Assembly (NCBI RefSeq): GCF_020520425.1
Contig: NC_079487.1
Coordinates: 3,209,501 to 3,273,500, forward strand
Origin: Spinacia oleracea
Taxonomy: Eukaryota; Streptophyta; Magnoliopsida; Caryophyllales; Amaranthaceae
Direction of reading: 5' to 3'
DNA: 64,000 bases
A program made the translations under genes and the position numbers. The notes beneath the pieces are model-generated. The model was not told the DNA's origin, did not search any database, and worked only from the letters and a program-made list of their open reading frames with translations. Below are positions 35,242-46,637 of the stretch, piece after piece (the stretch's first letter is position 1; every line of letters starts with the position of its first letter).

Positions 35242-36052
35242 AATTGATTTCCATGGTGAAATCCACCCAATAAATCTACCTTTGTGGTACGTTATTTGAA
35301 GTTGATTGACTTCCATCCAATAAGTCTGAATTATGGCGTGTTACCATATGTGCATTCCTCTGTAACCATATGATTCAATTTGTAACCCAATTTGGGGTTT
35401 ACAGGATGTCGTAACTTAAATAAGGTTACTTTAGATACTTTCGTAAACTGAATTTTCATTATTGACACAGAACTCTGAATTACTTCGTATTTTCTATGTA
35501 CTAAACCATGTATAATTCGGTAATTTGGTACCCTACTTCGTGTTTGCTATGTTTTACAGTATTTGTGTTAGTGTTTTTGCGGTATCTGTTATAGAACGAC
35601 TATTTGTTAAAGTTATAGGGGTACTACATCTTGTCGTAACACCAGTACTTTTTTTTTAAAATAAAGACGAATAATACGTATGAAGAATAAGAATAAGACT
35701 AGTAATACGAAAAGCATCATCCGCAAAATATTACATGGAAGGCAGCGCCGCCTAGGTTGAAACTATAAAATACACCTATTACATATCCGACGAGCTAAAG
35801 GTAGGCAATGTCTGAACAACAACAAATAACTTACCTGTTACTATTACGCCATAGAAGTAGGATAGAAAAATCTACCCAAACCTAATAACTAAATACGTCA
35901 TGGTGATGAATACTATGCCGATAAATACTACGCCGTAGTTAAGCTAGTACCTAACTAAGTTCTTATACTATAGGTAAAAATCACCCTACATAATAAGTAC
36001 TACACACACACTGATGGGGAAAATTGTGTATAATAGCTCCAGACTCTGGCGC
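35242..36052. other. MULE intergenic region
   Basis: AT-rich, no gene seen. It carries a TTTGGTACC motif at 35524 and the likely 3' ends of the convergent transposase and chimera-1 genes. Confidence 0.6.
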
Positions 36053-37364
36053 TTACAGATCCAGTTTACGCGCAAGTGGTTGCTTCTGGAGCTTCACCGG
36101 CTGCATAAATCAAATAAACGATTACAATCAACTTAAATGTTTTCTAATTGTCTACATTACATAGTTCGTATGAGACATAATAATAGCGGTAGCGGTACCA
36201 TACTCACCCATAACGGTACCATACTCACCCATAAAATACCGGTATGCATTGTAATGCAGTACTATGTACACCTGTTTGGTACTATGAAGTCAACCCAATG
36301 CAGTAAGCATACCTGTTTGGTACCCTAATGGAAGTACAAGACGGTGTAAAACAAAGCGTTGGGAACCGAAATAAGAAATTAAATGAAGTACCTCAAATAA
36401 GACAGTAAACAGGAGGTTGGCCGAACCCAAATCAGATTCATTGTAGTTTGGTAACAAGTCGTTTCCCCGCCACATAAGGACTACCCCTCCGCATTGATTC
36501 TCAAACCATTTGGATTGATATTCTCCTGGTAAGTTGCTAATTAGCTCCATGCAGTCGTTGTTACTAATTCGGGCTTCAGTAACGACCATGAGTGATGGAT
36601 GGTGCCTTGCAAACATCTCAAAGAAGGTGGCTCTGAATGAGGGTCTGGTCATGGATAGGGCGTTCCATGCAACGACCACCGTACCTCGTGGTATGAAGGC
36701 GGAAACCTCCGTCCCAACCATAGTCTTTCCCTCTAAGCACACCTCAGTGTAAGCCCGTCGTTTGGTCTGAAAATACCTTGGAACAACAGTAATTTCCACC
36801 CCAGTAAACGTATGTTCCACACTCATAACATGAATAACATGAGCGTTGGATGCAATGAAAATGTGGCTCCTGGAATCAGGGAAATTGTACACAGGGAGGT
36901 CGTCCACAACTACAGCTGGTCTAGGGTCTACCATAGCGAGGAGGTTGTTTGGGTACAACAACCACGACCCTTGTGCAGCAAGCCGGTTGGAACCCTAGAT
37001 GCATATTAGGGTGGTCCGTAATTAAAGGGTGGTGTGCAGGCAGGATTTTACCTGCAGAGGTGACCATCACAGAACAAGGGAACATAACAGGGTGGTAAGG
37101 CAACTTACTAACGGCACAATAAAGCTGGATATTCAGGTCAGTTTTGATTGCGTGCGGCACACGGAGACCCTTTTCTGCGTCTTCGACGTCGATGGAGTAG
37201 TAAGTGGTGTTGTAGTTCAATTCAGGCCCGTTTGAAGATTTTGGCTGCTCGAAGTACATTATGGCTTTTGGGTGGCAGAGTAGTGTTCGGCTGCTATCAC
37301 AAACAAGGATAGATTTGCCTTTGTCCATTTTTGGCAGGTTTTCCGGTGGAGAATTTGGAAACAA
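36053..37364 (-). pseudogene. Chimeric LINE-endonuclease-like gene, copy 1 (deleted and frameshifted)
   Basis: The first of three paralogues on the minus strand. It starts MFPNSPPENLPKM at 37364. The N-terminal family region has LLCHPKAIMYFEQPKS, ELNYNTTYYSIDVED and NMHLGF. Compared with copy 3, roughly 20 residues (around W-R-F-L-D-W) are then missing with a frame change (about 36960-36990). It resumes at YPNNLLAMVDP. The C-terminal part shows VVAWNALSMTRPSF, VTEARIS and GGVVLMW, as in the N-terminal half of LINE AP-endonucleases. The predicted intron is 36101-36391. A 15-residue exon (36100-36053) beginning PVKLQKQ and ending KLDL provides a basic tail. It probably encodes no full protein. 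Confidence 0.75.
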
Positions 37365-37716
37365 TTAGGGTTTGAACAGCTAGAAGGAGAAACAAGTGGG
37401 TTGGTTTGAGGAGTCCCCACTGGAAGGAGGTTGTCAACTATAAAGGGAAGTGAATACTACACTAAAGTTGTCGGTGAAAAAACGTAGTGCAATAAATTCC
37501 TAACAACCTAGGTGGGTTAAAAAGTTATTACGTCGTTTGGTACCACCAGGTTTACTGATCTTATTACTTGGTACCGCTCAGAGTACTTTTCCAGTAAATG
37601 CAAACTACTGCAATTTAACGTTATCTGCATAATTGTTCTTATTGTTGAGTGAAATCAATAGTTGAATGTTGAACACAATTTATCTGATTTTGGTGATGTT
37701 TTCGTTTGATTCAGTA

Positions 37717-38110
37717 GTTTGGGACACTAATATTGTCGGTATGGAACAACAGACTACTAAGAATCGGATTTTAGGGTTATGTGTTGTCGTTACTATGACT
37801 TGTATAGGACACTATTATTGTCGGTATGTAACAGTAGACCACTAAGAATTGGATTTTAGGGAAATGTGGTTTCGTTATCATAAGTAGTTTGGGACACTAA
37901 TATTGTCGGTATGGAACAACAGACTACTAAGAATCGGATTTTAGGGTTAGTTACTATGACTTGTAGGACACTAATATTGTCGGTATGTAACAGTAGACCA
38001 CTAAGAATTGGATTTTAGGGAAATGTGGTTTCGTTATCATAAGTAGTTTGGCACACTCATATTGTCGGTATGGAACAGTAGACTACTAAGAATCGGAATT
38101 TAGGGTTATG
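37717..38110. repeat. Two-part minisatellite upstream of copy 1
   Basis: Five units of about 80-88 bp alternate between A (TAGTTTGGGACACTAATATT..., with CAACAGACTACTAAG) and B (TAGGACACTATTATTG..., with CAGTAGACCACTAAG). Each contains TTGTCGGTATG and GGATTTTAGGG. A units start near 37713, 37883 and 38042; B units near 37801 and 37961. It is thus a higher-order repeat of about 160-170 bp. Confidence 0.88.
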
Positions 38111-39110
38111 TACGAGTTAGTGATATGTTTGAAGGTAAAGGGTGTAGGGTACTTTAATGTGTTAAAAGTCGGATATTATAGGTCTTTAATTTGCCGTGAC
38201 CTATTCGACACTAGGGTGTCCGAACATTGTTAACTCATATTTGAAATGACTCCAAACCCAATATTAGTAATAAAATGTAATGATTACATTTGTGAACTTT
38301 TATTAGTATTAGTACCTCATTAATAGGTTGTTTACGTCTTACAATATAATGTATTTATGTCTTACAATATGTGTTTAAAATTGAAAATTCTCACGTCTTA
38401 GAATAAAATGTGTTTACGTAACAATATAACAATGTAAGATTACATGGTTGTCTTAATTTACGTATGTTATGATGTTCGATGATGTTATCCTGATATTTAT
38501 ATTCAAAATATCAAGTGTTATTAATTTATGCAAATACGAAAATTGAAATTTTATGACTTCATGATGACCACGATCTGTACGCATACGACCATACATTACA
38601 CTTAGTAAGACTATTACTACATAATTATATACATATGTGGTTATAAAATGATAATTACCTCCTACGTGAATGAATTAGGTAAATCTAAGGTAATCGGATT
38701 GAATGGGTTTTTGAAATCAACTATCGGGTTCTTAACACTACTAAGGTTTGTGAGCGTGGTCGGATTTATACTGTCATTGGTTATATTTTCAACCCTAGAC
38801 CCAAATGAGATTGGGGCGACTTCTCGACCGGGTACACATTCAGTCGCTTAACCAATACGAATAATTTACCAATGCGATTAATTAACCGATACGATTAATT
38901 AACCAATACGGTTAATTAACCAATAACAAATACGATACATTAAAAACTAATTCTAAATTAAGGTCCCAAACGTACGAAATAGCCTATCCCAAACAACGTA
39001 GTAATAGGAGAATTCCAAAATTAATTTGAAACATTGAGCGGGAATTTTCCCGCCTCCCTCAGTAAAAATTCAAAAGTGTTGGAAGCTTGTCAAAGAATCT
39101 TTGACTTTGA
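38111..39110. other. AT-rich intergenic region of MULE
   Basis: No supported gene. A 67-codon frame at 38648-38851 is hydrophobic in its middle but has no homology that I recognise. At 38851-38935, units of about 17 bp (AACCAATACGATTAATT) repeat about four times. Confidence 0.5.
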
Positions 39111-39120
39111 CCACCACAGC

Positions 39121-39127
39121 TATATAA
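39121..39127 (+). promoter_or_regulatory. TATA box of GRF zinc-finger gene
   Basis: TATATAA about 75 bp upstream of the ATG at 39199, in the context CAGCTATATAAGCC, typical of a plant core promoter. Confidence 0.6.
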
Positions 39128-39198
39128 GCCACAAGAAATTGGCCACTTCCTAGCTCATTTTAAATAATTTAAAATCAAATAACGCCGGGTTGTTCCTA

Positions 39199-39567
39199 AT
39201 GTCTCATAGTTCTAATTCCCTAAGGTCACCGCCGGCAAACGTGGGATGCGTAGATGGCCGGAAGATGCTCTGGTGCGAGACGATCAGTTGTCCAACATGC
39301 ATCACTTGCATAACTGAACTAAGGATTTCACAGACAACCACAAATCCACATAAATTATATTTTAAATGTCGATTTTGTGGGTGGTTCCGGTGGGTTGAAG
39401 ATCACAATTTAATAACAGAGGAAAACATGTTGCCATCGCGTCTTGTTGATGTTGGGCTGGACCGCGTCCTCCACCGCCTCGACAAGATTGAATCATGCAT
39501 TTTGATGTTGTATAAATTATTCGTCGTTTGTCTTATAGTTTTTGTGTATTTTCTCCTCCCAAAGTAA
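39199..39567 (+). CDS. GRF zinc-finger protein with C-terminal membrane segment
   Basis: A 122-residue protein starting MSHSSNSLRSPPANVG. Residues about 28-70 fit the GRF-type zinc finger: CPTC, then T-T-T-N-P, YFKC and CGWFRWVED, with cysteines in CxxC...C..C spacing. A short helix (LDRVLHRLDKIES) follows, and then a hydrophobic stretch (LFVVCLIVFVYFLL) that would make a single membrane anchor at the extreme C-terminus. GRF fingers bind nucleic acid in several DNA-repair proteins, and small plant GRF/coiled-coil/TM proteins of this shape are common but uncharacterised. The TATA box is at 39121. It is divergent from chimera copy 1 and lies just upstream of the 3' end of chimera copy 2. Confidence 0.8.
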   Translation: MSHSSNSLRSPPANVGCVDGRKMLWCETISCPTCITCITELRISQTTTNPHKLYFKCRFCGWFRWVEDHNLITEENMLPSRLVDVGLDRVLHRLDKIESCILMLYKLFVVCLIVFVYFLLPK

Positions 39568-39777
39568 ATCGACGTTTCCTTTGTAAAAGATCGTAATAAT
39601 CAATAAAAAGCGTATTTTAAGAGTTGGACAATTTCATCAATATCTTTCGTATGTAAATTACATCTGTGTGTCGTATTCCCGTAAGTTTTGTTCGCGTTAA
39701 TTGGGGGACTGTTTTTAGTTATTATGGATTAGGGAAAGCTAATATTACCTTTCATTGGGTCTGTCCGTCTGCAACGC

Positions 39778-41149
39778 TTAGCACATCAATAGACGTCGTT
39801 TTGCTCGGGAAGTCATTCCCGGGATCACAGCCTACGTACGAATAAAAGGAACAAATTGTTATATGTTTTATCAAACATTATTGAGCTACAATGAACCACA
39901 AACATACATTCCTCCCTTGTAACCCCCATTTGTACACTATCAAACATTTGGTGTTTTATATGCCCTCGTTTGGTATAGTAATACCCCAAAATACGTGTTT
40001 TCTCGGTCAAATGAGTTTTATATGGATCGAAAATGCATGGCCGAAACTGAATGGTTTGGTACACCATGTAGTTATTGTTTGTGTACCAAACCGTCGTTTG
40101 GAACCTTATCTCATACTATATGTCTATGTAAAACGGAAGACACTTACATGAAATTGTAACGACGCAAGGTGTTTAGGTTTTGATCCCCCCATTTGACAAA
40201 CGGGATCATGCCGGTACGTAATCGATGGCTGGACTTGGTTGACAGACCAAAACATAACAACACCCCCGGCTCGTCCTTCGGGACCGAATAAGTCATGTTG
40301 GTACGTCCCAGGCAGTGTTTGTGCGATAAGCAGTAGTTGAGGTTCATTTATTCTTGACTCGGTCACGATGATAATGGACGGTGTAAGTTGGGAAAATATG
40401 CGATAGAAGTGTTCCTTGAACGAAGGCCTGGTTACACCTCTAGCATTCCAAATGACCACTAACATTCCCTTTGCCAGTAGTGTCGGTGTTGTATGACCGA
40501 CGTATTGTTCTGTTGATCCCAGGTGAATATGGTGGTAACCCTTTTTATACAGGTTCCCTTCACGGTAGAAGACATCAACGTCAATTGAGTGAATGTAGTT
40601 AGAGTTTTTCATGACATGAAGTCCATCGGTGTAAGAACCAAAAAATATAGGGGTTTTTTTGATTGGTACAGTGTGTACCGGTGTTTGGTCAATATGTAGT
40701 ACTGGAATGGGATCAATGAAAGGTAAGTAATTATAAGGGATTACCTCAAACGCCTCAAACTCGGCCCTACTCCTAGCTTCCCACTCTATGTAAGCTAACA
40801 AACCACCTGAAATACGACCATCCGAGTCTTCGGGAGTGGGGAGGTGGAATGGTAATACACGGTTGTTCTCCGTTACCATGAACCTACCGGGAAATCCTTC
40901 TTTGTCCGATGTTTTTGAAAATATTGCCCGTACGATAGTGTCCCTATCAACGGGGTTCCACTCCTCTTCCCCTATGATCTCGTCATAGGTCTGAAAGTAA
41001 AAGGTCCGATTTATATCCAACTCATATCGCATACCCGCAGCCGGGGAGAAGTACATTGCTTCACGAGGATGATATAGGAGGTTCCTGGTTGGGGACGTTT
41101 CATTGCTTACACATTGTTTTAAAACGTTTTGGGTTGGTGATTTTGGCAT
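39778..41149 (-). CDS. Chimeric LINE-endonuclease-like gene, copy 2
   Basis: The predicted first exon 41149-40148 (334 codons) starts MPKSPTQNVLKQC. The N-terminal family region (about 1-230) includes LLYHPREAMYFSPAA, DINRTFYFQTYDE, GRFMVTENNRVLPFH and PVLHIDQTPVHTVPI. Residues about 240-320 read MLVVIWNARGVTRPSFKE, IIIVTESRIN and GRAGGVVMFW, equivalent to the first part of the LINE AP-endonuclease domain. The Asn and Glu of the active site are kept, but the C-terminal half with catalytic Asp/His is absent. After an intron (39832-40147), a 17-residue exon carries the basic SRAKRRLL and a stop at 39780-39778. Endonuclease activity is therefore unlikely. A nucleic-acid-binding or regulatory role is a guess; the N-terminal region has no match I recognise. 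Confidence 0.75.
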
Positions 41150-41613
41150 TAGGCTTCCTTTGATTAACAGTATAGGGGGACTTCGGGTTTGATTGTAGGG
41201 GAGGACCTCAAGTCAGTCAGTCGTTAGTGATAAATAGGGCAACTAGTAACTTTAATTACGGACGTTGGTGTTAAAGTACTTTGTAGTTATTGCATTTCCC
41301 CTAAAAAATTTATAATACATAAACAATACAAATTCAGATACTTTGACCTTGTATTTTTTTCCTCGTATTTTTTGTGAATAGTACATTACACAAGTAAGTT
41401 TATTTTATGTCTTTTCATTAATATACTCTAGTTACGCCAACTACCCTTTATTAAAGTTGTACTTGGACTTAAACCCCAACCACCAACAAAGGTAATCATT
41501 CATTGTTGCATTCCTTATCCTGTACTTCTATAATTAAAATGAGGCATTCCTAGGTTTTATTTCATTTTGCATCCAACTTTCTATAGAGATTTAACTAGAA
41601 ACTACTTCCAGTC

Positions 41614-42738
41614 ATGGCGGGTGGTCCTACTCGGAAAGAAAATAAAAGGTAACTTCTGCTAATGTATGACCTTGTTCTGTTAAAGACAAATATGTGATAA
41701 ATACGGCTTTTTTGTTGTGTTTATGTTTATATTACACCATTGACATCTATTTATTTTAGTTTATTAATGTCGATCGTACTTTACTAATACGGAGTGTGTA
41801 CTAAATCGCTTGGTATGGTACATTTGTGTAAATATATTTGCAGTCATGGAAAAGGCAAGGCAGCTGAACAGGAAGAAACACCAAGGACTAGGAGGTATAC
41901 AGCCAGGGAGAAGGGAAAGGCCAAGGTAATGGATAGTGACGAAGTGTTAAAGGTCATGGCTGATTCCGGCCAACGCGACGTAAAGGACGTCGTCGGGATC
42001 CACACGGTACGTAAAAGGGCTGAAAGCCTTGTCTTCCCCCACCTTCTGGCAGCTGTGTCCAGGAACGGGGATGAAGCCATAGGTGGAATAGACTTCAACC
42101 CTAAATGGCCGTACCTCACACCTCTCAAGATAATTAGTGCAAGACGCTTCAGGAAAGAGGCGTACTGTTTTTTATATTACTTACTAGATTCGTATAAGAT
42201 GGCTTTTAGTTTTAACCTGAACAAACTTAAAAAAATCATCCTTAAGTGCATGGAAAATGATCTTTTCTACCGCTACCTTGTCAAATTCTTTGAGATGTTC
42301 AAGCCCTTGAAAGGGTGGTTGGATGAGGTCAATTACAGGTTACAGGTACATGAGACAGAGTCGGGTCCATTTGGCCTACTAGTGCTTGGTCGGAAATACA
42401 TGGGTTTCAAATAAAGGGAGACCACGTTCGAGTGGATGAATTTCGGAAACGAGGATCTTTTTTACTACCTCTCTTACGATGAAGACAACTACCTCCATTT
42501 CAAGAACGAAATGATAGATCTGAATGGGTTGGAGACGATGAGTGAGTTGGATTTACTCCTTGAAAACCCTTTTTACTCTACGCATAACTACCCTTCTCAT
42601 TACGATCAGCAGATGGAACTGGCCTACGCTTCGAGATGTTCTAAGATATATTATCACGACGAGGACATGGTGTACTTTCACCCTGACTCGGCTGATGAGT
42701 ACGATAGTTCTAACAGCGACGCAAGTGAAGAAATTTGA
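41614..42738 (+). pseudogene. Orphan MULE cargo gene with internal stop
   Basis: Exon 1 (41614-41648, MAGGPTRKENKR) joins exon 2 (from 41844, SHGKGKAAEQEE) through GT-AG sites with matching phase. The N-terminus is Lys/Arg-rich (nuclear-type charge, residues 1-45). A helical region follows, including YCFLYYLLDSYKMAF and KLKKIILKCMEND. A TAA at 42412-42414 ends a 201-residue product. The same frame continues immediately as RETTFEWMNFGNEDLF and runs a further 100 residues to 42738 with an acidic Ser/Asp/Glu-rich tail. The intact family protein was probably about 310 residues. No domain is recognised. It is divergent from chimera copy 2 (about 460 bp between starts). Confidence 0.65.
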
Positions 42739-43265
42739 TGCTAATTGGTACCTACACTTCGCTAATATGGGTACCAAATGATGCGGTTTGGGATACACAA
42801 ACATTACGTAATCGGTGTGTCCTCGGTAAGTTTATGTTTTTTATTCTGAAAGTGTTATTACTTTAGCCCTAGGAGGTTTGCAAAATTCTCCCAAAAGCTT
42901 GTATTTTTTGGTCGTTTTCAGTAAGGCCCTAGGACTGTATTTGTACTATGTAATCGGTATTTGGTACACACGGTAGTACCAAATAGCCAATTCGTACTTT
43001 ATGTGAATTTATATGAGTTCACAATTAATATGTTATTAACATTACATTTGTCATGATAGTCTAGAATTACTAATAAATAAACCTTGTTCAATTTAATACA
43101 AATTCTAACATTATATATCATAATACAACACTTAAGAAATTTAATTCTTCAGCTTACACAACACTGATTATAAGAATATAGCCGACTACGAATACAAACC
43201 AATATAATAAGAACCCTAGTTGTTTATAATTGTTGTAGTTGACTCACCCTCAATCCTTGCCATCT
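42739..43265. other. MULE intergenic region
   Basis: AT-rich, no gene. It contains three TTTGGTAC/GTACCAAA motifs (42771, 42960, 42976) close to the end of the orphan gene. Confidence 0.6.
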
Positions 43266-44725
43266 TCATAGACCCAACTCCGACGTACGGGCTACTTTTT
43301 CCTTTCTTGACACGTAAACCACCGGCTGTACACAAAATTGTAAGTATGAGTTACATAGTAGACGTCGAATTAGGAAACGTATTGAATATAATTGGGTGCG
43401 TCCTCATTTGAACTTATATACTCTTGTACTTACTTAGCTACCTACCCACAACTTTAATTTGGAGAGGCCATCGCACAATCTAAAAGTGTCCAGAAATATT
43501 AAGGTGGATTGCAAAGATGATACTAGTGTAGTTTGTGTTTGGTACCACATTCGTAAAAGTTATTAAGAAAAGTAGTAGAAAGGTACAACTACATGCACGG
43601 GAATGGAACCCTTTTCGACCTTATTACGGTACTAAACTCTCAGATTAAGGTCAAATTTCATGTAAAGGTAATCAATGTCGTTTCAAAGGGCATTTAATCT
43701 AAGTAGAGTATGTAGAAAGAGGGGTGTTGTACGCTTTTTACCTCAAATGTGAAGTTGAACAAGCCGCTTTCTGCCGTGGAATCATCTTCTTTGTAAGATA
43801 CGAATAGATCGTTAACGCGCCACATAAGAACCACCCCTCCACACTGATCTATGTTATCGAACACTGCACTCTCGTACTTTCCTGGTAGGGTAGTTATCAG
43901 TTCCTGACAGTGTTCGTCGCTTATCCTGGCTTCAGTGACAATCAAGAGAGCCGGGTGGTGGGTTGCAAACAGTTCCAAGAATGTCGCCTTGAATGATGGC
44001 CTTGTCATGGACTTAGCGTTCCATATTGACACAATCAAACCGCGTGGGATCGTATTTGGTATCCCCTCGAATTTCTTTTGTCCCTCAACAGAAATGTCTG
44101 TGTAGGCACGAGACATGCCCCAAAAAAATCGCCGGCTCACTCTAACATTTAGGCTATAGAAAAAGTCCTCCGCCCTTATAATGTGAATAGTGTCTGAGTA
44201 GGATGCAATGAAAATGTGTGCGTCGAAGGCGGGGATGTTATAAATTGGTAAATCCTGGACATCTATGTCTGGGACGGGGTCAACGACTGCAAGAAGCTCC
44301 GTTGGGTACAACTTCCAGTCAAGTTGTTCCCTCAGTTGGTTGGAGCACCAGTCGAGAAACCTCCAGAAGCCCAAATGCATGTGCGGTTGGTCTCTGATTA
44401 AAGGACGGTGAGCTGCAGCAGCATTCCCTTCAGTTGTTGCCATGATGGCACAAGGGAAATTTTCATGGGTGTACGGCAATTTGTCCATGACAGCAGTAAC
44501 TTGAAAATTCAAGTTCGTCTTAATTGCTTCATCTAACGGAAAAAGCATTTCTAAGTCTTCCATGTCGACGTAGTACGAGGTGTTGTTGTAGTCCAACTCA
44601 GGGACGTTTGTTGATTTTGGTGGATTGAAATAAAAAACACAATTTGGATGTGAAAGGTAATTTTGGCAAGTCCCAGAGACCTGGTTTTGCGCAACCCTAC
44701 TCGAAATCGACTTCAGTTTCTTCAT
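43266..44725 (-). CDS. Chimeric LINE-endonuclease-like gene, copy 3
   Basis: The best-preserved member. Exon 1 runs 44725-43742 (328 codons, start MKKLKSISSRVAQNQ). Exon 2 (43325-43266) encodes PVVYVSRKEKVARTSELGL and a stop; the intron 43326-43741 has good borders (GAG/GTAAAA and TGTACAG). The N-terminal region shows NYLSHPNCVFYFNPPKS, ELDYNNTSYYVDMED, HMHLGFWRFLDWCSNQL and LPIYNIPAFDAHIFIASY. The C-terminal part shows GLIVSIWNAKSMTRPSFK, LLIVTEARISDEHC and CGGVVLMW, the first half of a LINE-type AP-endonuclease fold, truncated before its catalytic Asp/His half. The shared intron position and basic tail exon across three copies argue for a real gene family rather than random LINE debris. Confidence 0.78.
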
Positions 44726-45394
44726 GCTAAAAGGTAGTAATGAGAAATTGGCTTTTGAGTGAGGGGGAAAACACTTATGGCTATAAGTTTGTATAAAGGG
44801 AGAAGATTAAATGAAGTTAAACTAGAACAGGTAGTTGATAGCCATTACTTACAGTGGTTGAAAGTAATTAATGTGACTCACATTTCCCAACGTTTTTACG
44901 TAAGTTAGTAAATGAACTTCAAATCTTTACGTTTGGAACCCCAAACTACCAATTAACTAGGTTTGGTATACGATGATTTATTCCCGTATACTTTTTTAAC
45001 CAGTATGTACTCAAACAAAACAATACAAAATTATTTATATACACACTTATAAATACTCCGTATCACACCTGGACCATAAATACATGAAACATATATGTCT
45101 TATACAAAAGGTTTAGTTAATAAACAATCGTTGAGAGTGTGGATTGTTTGGGACTCTGGATTTAGGAGGTTGAGACAGCATAACCTTGGGAATGGTACTT
45201 TATGGGGATAAAACAATGACAAACTTGGCGTGGTAGTTTTTAAGTTTGGTAGGCGGGTATTGCGCACCATACCCCTGATGGGTAGTTACATATAGAAAGG
45301 CAGTTTCATTATAATAATAAAGGTAGTTATTCATTTCCACATTATTTGGATAAGGACGGACCCAGGGATCGTCTTCTATAAGTACGATAATAAA
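44726..45394. promoter_or_regulatory. Divergent promoter region, copy 3 / coiled-coil gene
   Basis: A 670-bp spacer between two diverging starts. AT-rich, with a TTTGGTATAC variant near 44972. It probably holds both promoters; no confident TATA box was chosen for either. Confidence 0.45.
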
Positions 45395-45865
45395 ATGGCA
45401 TCGTCCGCAAACTCAAGATGGTCTGGCGTCCCTCATAGACCCACGGCGGAAGAACGTGCCATGGAAGAAATTAATGCAAAGGTGCAACAAATCAAGGAAG
45501 CGAAAATAACTCAACGTGACTGCATAAAATCAACAATGATAAGAATGAGGTGGGAAGGGAATAATCGGGCTGAGACCCTTTTCAAGGATTTGCTACAGAG
45601 GTATGACGATGTGGAGCAAGGCGTTGATGAAATGAACAAGGTAATGGAGAACGGGATACGAAATTGCAAAGAACATATACATCGACTCAAATCCATGCAA
45701 CGTCATTTCTTTACATCGCTACACCAAGCGCTGCGTATCGGTGGTCGTGGGGATCTTTGTGACCATATGAAAGAAATCATTGAGCAATATGACGACGCAG
45801 AACAAAGGGTGATTGATCTTAATATAGGAATTGAGCGTATCAAGTCCCCTACACTTGCTCCGTGA
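45395..45865 (+). CDS. Small coiled-coil protein, MULE cargo
   Basis: A 156-residue single-exon frame from the ATG MASSANSRWSGVPHRP. Mostly helical and charged: RAMEEINAKVQQIKEAK, DDVEQGVDEMNKVMENG and DDAEQRVIDLNIGIERI look like heptad segments. Two similar halves are suggested by QRYDDVEQGVDEMN and EQYDDAEQRVIDLN, so it may have arisen by internal duplication. No known domain. It is divergent from chimera copy 3. A dimerising or scaffold role is only inference from the coiled coils. Confidence 0.65.
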   Translation: MASSANSRWSGVPHRPTAEERAMEEINAKVQQIKEAKITQRDCIKSTMIRMRWEGNNRAETLFKDLLQRYDDVEQGVDEMNKVMENGIRNCKEHIHRLKSMQRHFFTSLHQALRIGGRGDLCDHMKEIIEQYDDAEQRVIDLNIGIERIKSPTLAP

Positions 45866-46550
45866 GACTGATTATTCCCTTCGTTAACGCTATTCCGTAT
45901 GTTTGCTAAAGTAAGGTGTGAAGCATTATAAGTAGTACATATTAATAGTAAGTTAGTGTGACGCAGTGTCAGTTGTAAATGTTATTTTAAAAATTGATGT
46001 CATTGTGTACAACTGTGTAATTTTAGTGCGTCTTTCTGTTTATGAAATTAGGCTTTGCAGATGTGTGTAAGTGTGTCTTATGATAAGTGATTGCAAGTAT
46101 GTTAAGTGTTTGCAACTATTTAATGAACCATATTGTGTAATTACCATTTGTGGGTAATTTTATTGTAATTTTCGATAACGCCTTTGTACTCGACTACCCT
46201 AAATTTTCATACGGGCTACTTAATACTCGACAATCCTATTTTTTCGTCAACATTTAGTGTAACGAAGGGACGCTGTCTGGTAATTTCTTTGGGGGTCTTT
46301 AATAAAGCTGAAGTATTAAAGCGTATTAGGTTGAAAATCGCGTGAATTGAATATCATAACTGACAACAAAGGTCAGCAGTTTGAAGATGATATAAAGTTT
46401 GAAGAAGATATAAGGTTTCTTAAGTGTAAATGTTGGCGTCAATAAGTGTGAGTATATTGTGACGGTTGATTATCTATATTGTGACGGTTGATTATCTAAA
46501 TAACATAAAACCGAAGAGGTGGCAGTTTTGTGACCGTTACATCAAATCCT
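45866..46550. other. MULE intergenic region
   Basis: AT-rich; no gene or motif cluster identified. It ends in the promoter of the first twin gene. Confidence 0.6.
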
Positions 46551-46560
46551 CTATAAATAA
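46551..46560 (+). promoter_or_regulatory. TATA box, twin orphan gene 1
   Basis: CTATAAATAA within a block (about 46515-46565) containing GAGGTGGCAGTT, TGACCGTTA and CTCT ahead of it. The same block and spacing precede the second twin. Confidence 0.75.
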
Positions 46561-46637
46561 CACTTAGTATGAGGGAGATATTCAAAAACTTTATTCTCTC
46601 TTCACATCTCTTCACAACAAAGCATTTAATTTGCAAA

